Assembly (NCBI GenBank): GCA_002347685.1
Contig: DDWS01000054.1
Location: forward strand, 32,277 to 93,071
Origin: Syntrophaceae bacterium UBA2280
GTDB taxonomy: Bacteria; Desulfobacterota; Syntrophia; Syntrophales; Smithellaceae
Direction: 5' to 3'
Length of the DNA stretch: 60,795 bases
Shown: positions 56,518-60,795 of the stretch, piece by piece
Numbering within the stretch: position 1 is the stretch's first letter
How the letters are laid out: every line of letters starts with the position of its first letter
Translations under genes and position numbers: made by a program
Notes under the pieces: generated by a model
Database searches by the model: none
Told to the model about the DNA's origin: nothing
Seen by the model: the letters and a program-made list of their open reading frames with translations, nothing else

Positions 56518-57339
56518 GGACATCTCCTGATTCTCAATCTTTCGCAAGCGAGTATAGGAAACGCGGGTTTATATGTCAATGAATGATTGGCTGTAAGGGT
56601 TGATTTGCGCCGAAAACGACCGCGCCTTCGGGGTATCGCAGGATCTCGTCATGCGAAAACTTTTGATGAACCCCGGTCAGTTCAATTATCGTGTCTTTAA
56701 AAAAAGAATACTGGCCGCTACGGATGCTGCTTACAAAAGCGGTGTTGATCCGTTATTGTCCCTCTTGAAAAAGCCGTTCGGCGTCTGGACGACTACGTCT
56801 CGAAAATGAATGGGTGGGCAGCCAGGCAGATGTTCGGGCGGATTCTTTCCGGTGCAACACCTTTCGGGAAGGCGATCTGTATGCTGGCTGTCGCATGGAT
56901 GGCCTGTTTGGTGACGAGTGGACGGTGCTTGAGGCATCGGCGGATTTTTTTCCGGCACGGTTGAGATGTGAGGTCAGACAGCCTTGCGCTGAAATCCGTA
57001 TGCCGTAAAAGCCAGCTGGCCGAGACCGGGCGTGGAGATATGAAGCTGCAAAAAAACAAGTGTTTGTTTAAAGTTGTCCGACTGCCGGTCAGCTTATTCG
57101 CCAAGAGATGGAGTGGCCTGTATCGCGCTGTGCCGCTGCATTTCCATGGCAGGAATCGCATAAAAATGTCAGAAATCTGATCATTAATTTGAAGAAACGC
57201 GTGTTTAAGAAAAAAGTCATTGACAAACATTGGTCGCCATGATTTATAGCTCGGAATGTAAAAACGCACGATATGAAATTCTGTACATCAGAGCAAGAAT
57301 AACGGTTTTAAAAAAACTAATCAGAAGGAGGAATGTCAA
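56518..57339. other. About 0.8 kb without a convincing intact gene; possible gene remnant
   Basis: Several short + strand frames follow one another between 56600 and 57180 (one reads FNYRVFKKRILAATDAAYKSG, another FREGDLYAGCRMDGLFGDEW, a third KSGL-like tail). They have protein-like composition but no common frame and no ribosome-binding sites, as in a decayed gene. I cannot name the ancestor. The last 120 bases hold a promoter candidate for the lipoprotein gene. Confidence 0.4.
57220..57248 (+). promoter_or_regulatory. Candidate promoter of the Liv cluster
   Basis: TTGACA (57220-57225), a 17-base spacer and TTTATA (57243-57248) lie about 90 bases before the lipoprotein start. The -35 is perfect; the -10 is weak. 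Confidence 0.42.
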
Positions 57340-57915
57340 ATGTCTAGAACGCAAGAAAAAGGGTTTTCCAGATTGTTGCTTTTGACAGGTATGATCATTG
57401 CGGCGGGTACTTTTCTGTTTGCCGGTTGTGCCACGGTTCCCAAAACGCTCGATTCCGCCGTTGCCGGTCCGCAGGTCATTGTTAATCCGGAGTCTGTCAG
57501 TCTCGGCGCGGCTACATTGCTGGGAGCCAAGATTGTTTTCGAAGGATCGGGCTTTACGCCGGACGATGATGTTTTTGTTACACTGAAGGGTCCCAAAGAC
57601 ACCGAGGCGACTGTTGCCGACGGAAAGGTTCAGGCCGACGGAAAATTTATGGCCACCGTGGGAACGCTTGCGAAGGTCACGGGGATGTTGAACGGAACGG
57701 TCAGCGGCACTTATGGGAAAGACGGATCCTACAAACAGTTTGTTGTTTTGTCAAAACCTGCGATTCCGGCGGGCGTTTACAAGGTTGTGGCCACGGGTAT
57801 GCTTTCCGGCCAGACTGCGGAAACAAAACTCATCGTTAAAGAGCCCTCCACCGGCGACGAAATAAAAACCGCGTTGGGGGTATTGGTAGGAAAAATTCAG
57901 GACAGAAGGCCGTAA
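57340..57915 (+). CDS. Lipoprotein with an Ig-like/IPT-type domain
   Basis: The 191-residue protein has a lipoprotein signal with lipobox FAGC (about 26-29). The mature part is beta-rich (IVFEGSGFTPDDDVFVTL, about 66-83; GVYKVVATGMLSGQTAETKLIV) like small immunoglobulin-type domains. AGAAGGAGG precedes the ATG. It heads the branched-chain amino-acid-type transporter cluster and may be a cell-surface partner of it; that is inferred from position only. Confidence 0.75.
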   Translation: MSRTQEKGFSRLLLLTGMIIAAGTFLFAGCATVPKTLDSAVAGPQVIVNPESVSLGAATLLGAKIVFEGSGFTPDDDVFVTLKGPKDTEATVADGKVQADGKFMATVGTLAKVTGMLNGTVSGTYGKDGSYKQFVVLSKPAIPAGVYKVVATGMLSGQTAETKLIVKEPSTGDEIKTALGVLVGKIQDRRP

Positions 57916-57991
57916 AACCAGTATATGCGAGTTCGCCGGCTTGTTGTGAGAATTAGTAAAATTTCAGATCTGTATTGAAGGGGTGTTTCCG

Positions 57992-59065
57992 ATGATCAAC
58001 ATGAAGCGTGCGTATTACGAGGATATTGAGCTTTTCAAAAGCGGTACGATTGTTTTCTGGACGATTGTTTTTCTCGCCGTGCTGTTCACATTTCCTCTGT
58101 ATGTGTCAAATTATTACTTGTATTTATTCAGCCTGATGATGGTATATGTGATCGTGGCGGTTGGGCTCAATATTCTCGTTGGTTCCACAGGGCAGATCTC
58201 GCTGGGGCACGCGGGATTTTTTGCGATAGGCGCCTATGGGACCGTGATACTGATGACTTCCCTGAATCTGCCTTTTTTTGTTGCCATTATCGCCGCGGCT
58301 TTTATCGCGGCTTTTTTTGGTTTTGTATTAGGCTTGCCGGCGTTGCGGCTCGAGGGGCCGTATCTCACCATTGCCACCCTGGCTTTCGGTTTGGCCATCA
58401 TGCACATCATCGGGCACACGGAGTTCTTCGGCGGTCGGCAGGGTCTGGTGGCTCCCGCGTTTGATATCGGGGTGCCTCAGCTGGGATGGAGCTTTATTCT
58501 GGACTCCATGATCAGCAAGTATTATCTGGTTTTGATTTTCACCATCGTTATGGTTCTGGTAGCCATCAATATTTTAAAGACAAAGGCAGGCAGAGCGTTT
58601 GTCGCCATCCGGGACAGTGACATTGCCGCAGAGGTGATCGGCATCAACCTGACCATGTATAAAACCCTGTCTTTTGCGACAAGCGCTTTTTTCGCCGGGG
58701 TCGGCGGCGGGCTTTTCGCCTTTGTGCTCGGGTTTTTTGATCCCTTCACGTTTAATATGCTCCTTTCGATTATCTTTATCGTCATGATTGTCGTAGGCGG
58801 GCTCGGTTCGGTGATGGGATCCATATCGGGAGCGATATTGATCACCTATCTGATGTATGATCTTTTCAAGAATGTCGATGAAGTTCCTGTTGTGGGAGCA
58901 TTGCTGGTCGCCTTTTCACAGCAGTTTATGACGACTACGGGTATGGACAATTTCAATTTAATCGCCGTGGGCCTCGTTATGATCGGAATCATGCTCTTTG
59001 AGCCCCTGGGGCTGTTCGGGGGATGGATTCGCATGAAGAAGTACTGGAAGACATGGCCGTTCTAA
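57992..59065 (+). CDS. Branched-chain amino acid-type ABC transporter permease, LivM-like
   Basis: The ATG at 57992, behind GAAGGGG, gives 357 residues with about nine hydrophobic spans. VAVGLNILVGSTGQISLGHAGF (about 54-75) is a LivM signature, and the EAA-like loop is GRAFVAIRDSDIAAEVIGIN (about 201-220). The Liv family also imports urea, amides and aromatic acids, so the substrate is open. Here LivM comes before LivH. Confidence 0.88.
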   Translation: MINMKRAYYEDIELFKSGTIVFWTIVFLAVLFTFPLYVSNYYLYLFSLMMVYVIVAVGLNILVGSTGQISLGHAGFFAIGAYGTVILMTSLNLPFFVAIIAAAFIAAFFGFVLGLPALRLEGPYLTIATLAFGLAIMHIIGHTEFFGGRQGLVAPAFDIGVPQLGWSFILDSMISKYYLVLIFTIVMVLVAINILKTKAGRAFVAIRDSDIAAEVIGINLTMYKTLSFATSAFFAGVGGGLFAFVLGFFDPFTFNMLLSIIFIVMIVVGGLGSVMGSISGAILITYLMYDLFKNVDEVPVVGALLVAFSQQFMTTTGMDNFNLIAVGLVMIGIMLFEPLGLFGGWIRMKKYWKTWPF

Positions 59066-59195
59066 CAGATCGGCATAAACAGGCCGGAGATGATGAATTA
59101 ATAGCACGTTCCTTATGTTTACGATGGACTTCTGATCTGCAGTGTCCGCGGAAATCGGAAAAGGAAAGTAGCAGTAAATAAGAGGGGAGATATAT

Positions 59196-60071
59196 ATGCC
59201 GTTTGGACAGTTGTTAATCGATGGTTTGGCTATGGGTGCCTGTTACGGTCTTTTCGGGCTGGCGGTCGTGATTATCTACAAGACGTCGGACGTGATCAAT
59301 TTTGCCGCGGGTGAAATGGCGATGTTTTCGACGTTTGTTGCCTTTCATGTGATGAGTATTTTCGGTTATCCCTTCTGGATGGCCTTTATCGTGTCTCTGG
59401 CCTTTGCGGCCCTTCTGGGTGTGCTGGTGGATTATTTCTTCCTGCGGCCCGCGAAGAATCCTACGCTTCTCGGCCTCATCGTGATCACGATCGGCGCGAA
59501 TATGCTGCTTGCCGGTCTGGCCAGCTGGAAATGGGGCGCGGAACAAAAACAGTTTACCATCCCTGTTTCATACTCGGTGACCTATGAGCCTTTTCCGGGA
59601 TTCATTATCAGTCAGTGGGCTCTGGCCGTTTTCATAACGGCCATCGTGATCGTGAGTTTTATGTTTGTTTTCTTCAAATACACAAAGATGGGAACCGCCA
59701 TGCGGGCGACGCAGCAAAACAAGCATGCCGCAAAAATCATGGGGATCAAGACCGACCGTGTCTTTGCCTTCGCCTGGGGGTTCAGCTCGGTCATCGGCGC
59801 GATAACTGCCCTGCTTTTGTCCGCCAAGACCATTCTTGATCCCGGCTTTATGATTGAGCCTTTTCTCCGTGCTTTCGCGGCCGCGGTGCTCGGAGGCCTC
59901 ATGAGCATTCCCGGTGTGCTGCTCGGTGGCTTTATCATGGGGCTTATTGAAAACTTCTTTGGATATGTCTGGCCTGCATGGAAACCGATCACGGCCTTTG
60001 CGGTCATCGTTCTGGTTTTATGTGTTCGCCCGAGCGGTCTGTTTGCAAAACACTATGTGAAAAAGGTTTGA
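59196..60071 (+). CDS. Branched-chain amino acid-type ABC transporter permease, LivH-like
   Basis: The 291-residue protein has about eight spans. VVIIYKTSDVINFAAGEMAMF (about 23-43) is the LivH signature, and GTAMRATQQNKHAAKIMGI (about 165-183) is the coupling loop. GAGGGGAG precedes the ATG. The two ATPase genes (livG, livF) are not in the window and may lie beyond the end. Confidence 0.88.
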   Translation: MPFGQLLIDGLAMGACYGLFGLAVVIIYKTSDVINFAAGEMAMFSTFVAFHVMSIFGYPFWMAFIVSLAFAALLGVLVDYFFLRPAKNPTLLGLIVITIGANMLLAGLASWKWGAEQKQFTIPVSYSVTYEPFPGFIISQWALAVFITAIVIVSFMFVFFKYTKMGTAMRATQQNKHAAKIMGIKTDRVFAFAWGFSSVIGAITALLLSAKTILDPGFMIEPFLRAFAAAVLGGLMSIPGVLLGGFIMGLIENFFGYVWPAWKPITAFAVIVLVLCVRPSGLFAKHYVKKV

Positions 60072-60095
60072 TCCATGACGGTAGAGGAGCGCCAC

Positions 60096-60551
60096 GTGAA
60101 AAAAGGAATGCTGCACGCTTCGATGGTTGGTTTTATTATCGCCATGATGCTTGTGCTTTGTGTTCCCGGAAACGGTTTTTGCGGGTCGTCAAACGATCCC
60201 GAGAAGACGGCGCTGCTGGAGGCTGTCCGGAATTTCCTTGATGCGGAAGTCCGGCGCGATTATCCGGCGATTTATGCCTGTTTCGCAGCCTCGTCTCCGT
60301 ATGCACAGTCGCACAGCTATGAACAATATCTGGCAGAAGTTCAAGCGCTGCCCTACCGCATTATCGAATACCGCATCGTTTCGGTGAGCTACATACAGGA
60401 TAACGAAGAAAGTGTGAAGTTTCCCGCAATCGAAAAGATTGCCCAGGTCGAGGTGGAATTAAAATTCCTGCATGCGGATACGCAGGATCTGTCGGAAATC
60501 AATATCGGTTTTGTTTTTTTTAAAGAGCGGGGAAGGTGGTATAAAAGTTAG
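60096..60551 (+). CDS. Small exported protein, NTF2-like fold suspected
   Basis: The GTG at 60096 sits six bases after GAGGAG and gives 151 residues with a signal peptide (MKKGMLHASMVGFIIAMMLV ...), ending near FCG-SS. An earlier ATG at 60075 would add seven residues. The mature part (AVRNFLDAEVRRDYPAIYACF; ... INIGFVFFKERGRWYKS) has the layout of a small NTF2-like domain. It lies inside the transporter cluster, 24 bases after the livH-like stop. Confidence 0.7.
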   Translation: MKKGMLHASMVGFIIAMMLVLCVPGNGFCGSSNDPEKTALLEAVRNFLDAEVRRDYPAIYACFAASSPYAQSHSYEQYLAEVQALPYRIIEYRIVSVSYIQDNEESVKFPAIEKIAQVEVELKFLHADTQDLSEINIGFVFFKERGRWYKS

Positions 60552-60698
60552 CTGTCAGGTTTATGAAGAATCCATAAGTCAAAGATGGCCGTGCGATCAG
60601 ACAACCGGGCGTGGCGCTGGTAAATAAGTGATTGCCGGAATCAGACAGCGAATCAAAGACAATGCAGTAAATAACACATTTAGAAAGGGGAAAGGTTT

Positions 60699-60795
60699 AT
60701 GCGTATGAGTAAAAAAATTCTTGTAACAATGCTCGTTCCTTTACTTGCTGTTTTTCTGGTTGCTACCGACGGACTTGCACAGAAAAAAGGGTTTG
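60699..60795 (+). CDS. Secreted protein, probably Liv-type substrate-binding protein (partial)
   Basis: The open frame runs off the window end after 32 residues. It begins with a signal peptide (MRMSKKILVTMLVPLLAVFL) and VATDGLAQKK, with GAAAGGGGAAAGG before the ATG. Binding-protein identity is inferred from its place after the permeases. An ATG at 60705 is an alternative start. Confidence 0.6.
   Translation, partial: MRMSKKILVTMLVPLLAVFLVATDGLAQKKGF

Overview
The window reads as a chromosome segment from a Gram-negative bacterium, most likely a deltaproteobacterium (Desulfobacterota), possibly Syntrophales. This is an inference from gene content and protein character (outer-membrane porin, DUF169 protein, GAF and GGDEF signalling proteins, Liv-type transporter, EF-Tu-domain-II-like protein beside the ribosomal operon). 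No 16S rRNA is present to confirm it. There is no prophage, insertion sequence or CRISPR array. Region 1 (1-28,700) is one long, colinear information-processing block on the + strand: the 3' end of a tRNA (probably Thr), rpmG, tRNA-Trp, secE, nusG, rplKA, an L10-type leader, rplJL, rpoBC, rpsLG, tuf, rpsJ, the full S10/spc/alpha run from rplC to rplQ including secY, map and infA, then a clear intrinsic terminator. fusA is missing between rpsG and tuf, and adk is missing between secY and map. Many genes start with GTG or TTG behind good ribosome-binding sites. Region 2 (28,800-42,950) begins with a small EF-Tu-domain-II-like protein and then forms a phosphate island: phoB, a porin, a four-gene operon (an unrecognised 813-residue protein, a phosphatidylserine-decarboxylase family protein, a DksA/TraR-like zinc-finger protein, an Lgt-like membrane protein), then pstS-pstC-pstA-pstB-phoU-phoR. 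Three promoters here (before the porin, the four-gene operon and pstS) carry the same arrangement: four 11-bp direct-repeat units resembling Pho boxes, then 5 bp, then a -10 hexamer. This suggests that PhoB controls the porin and the lipid-linked operon as well as Pst. The four-gene operon, which joins phospholipid-type enzymes to an unknown large protein under probable phosphate control, is the best candidate here for an undescribed system. Region 3 (42,970-56,520) is regulatory and accessory: a DUF169 protein, a GAF-sensor plus PAS-GGDEF pair on the - strand, two small hypothetical proteins, an ECF sigma factor with a zinc-binding anti-sigma factor, a small exported protein, a - strand histidine kinase/lipoprotein/sigma-54 regulator trio with the architecture of glrK-qseG-glrR, and three small enzymes (metallo-beta-lactamase fold, metallophosphoesterase, ABM domain). 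Region 4 (56,520-60,795) holds about 0.8 kb without a convincing intact gene, then a branched-chain amino-acid-type (Liv) ABC transporter cluster: lipoprotein, LivM-like and LivH-like permeases, an exported small protein, and the first residues of a secreted protein cut by the window edge, probably the binding protein.
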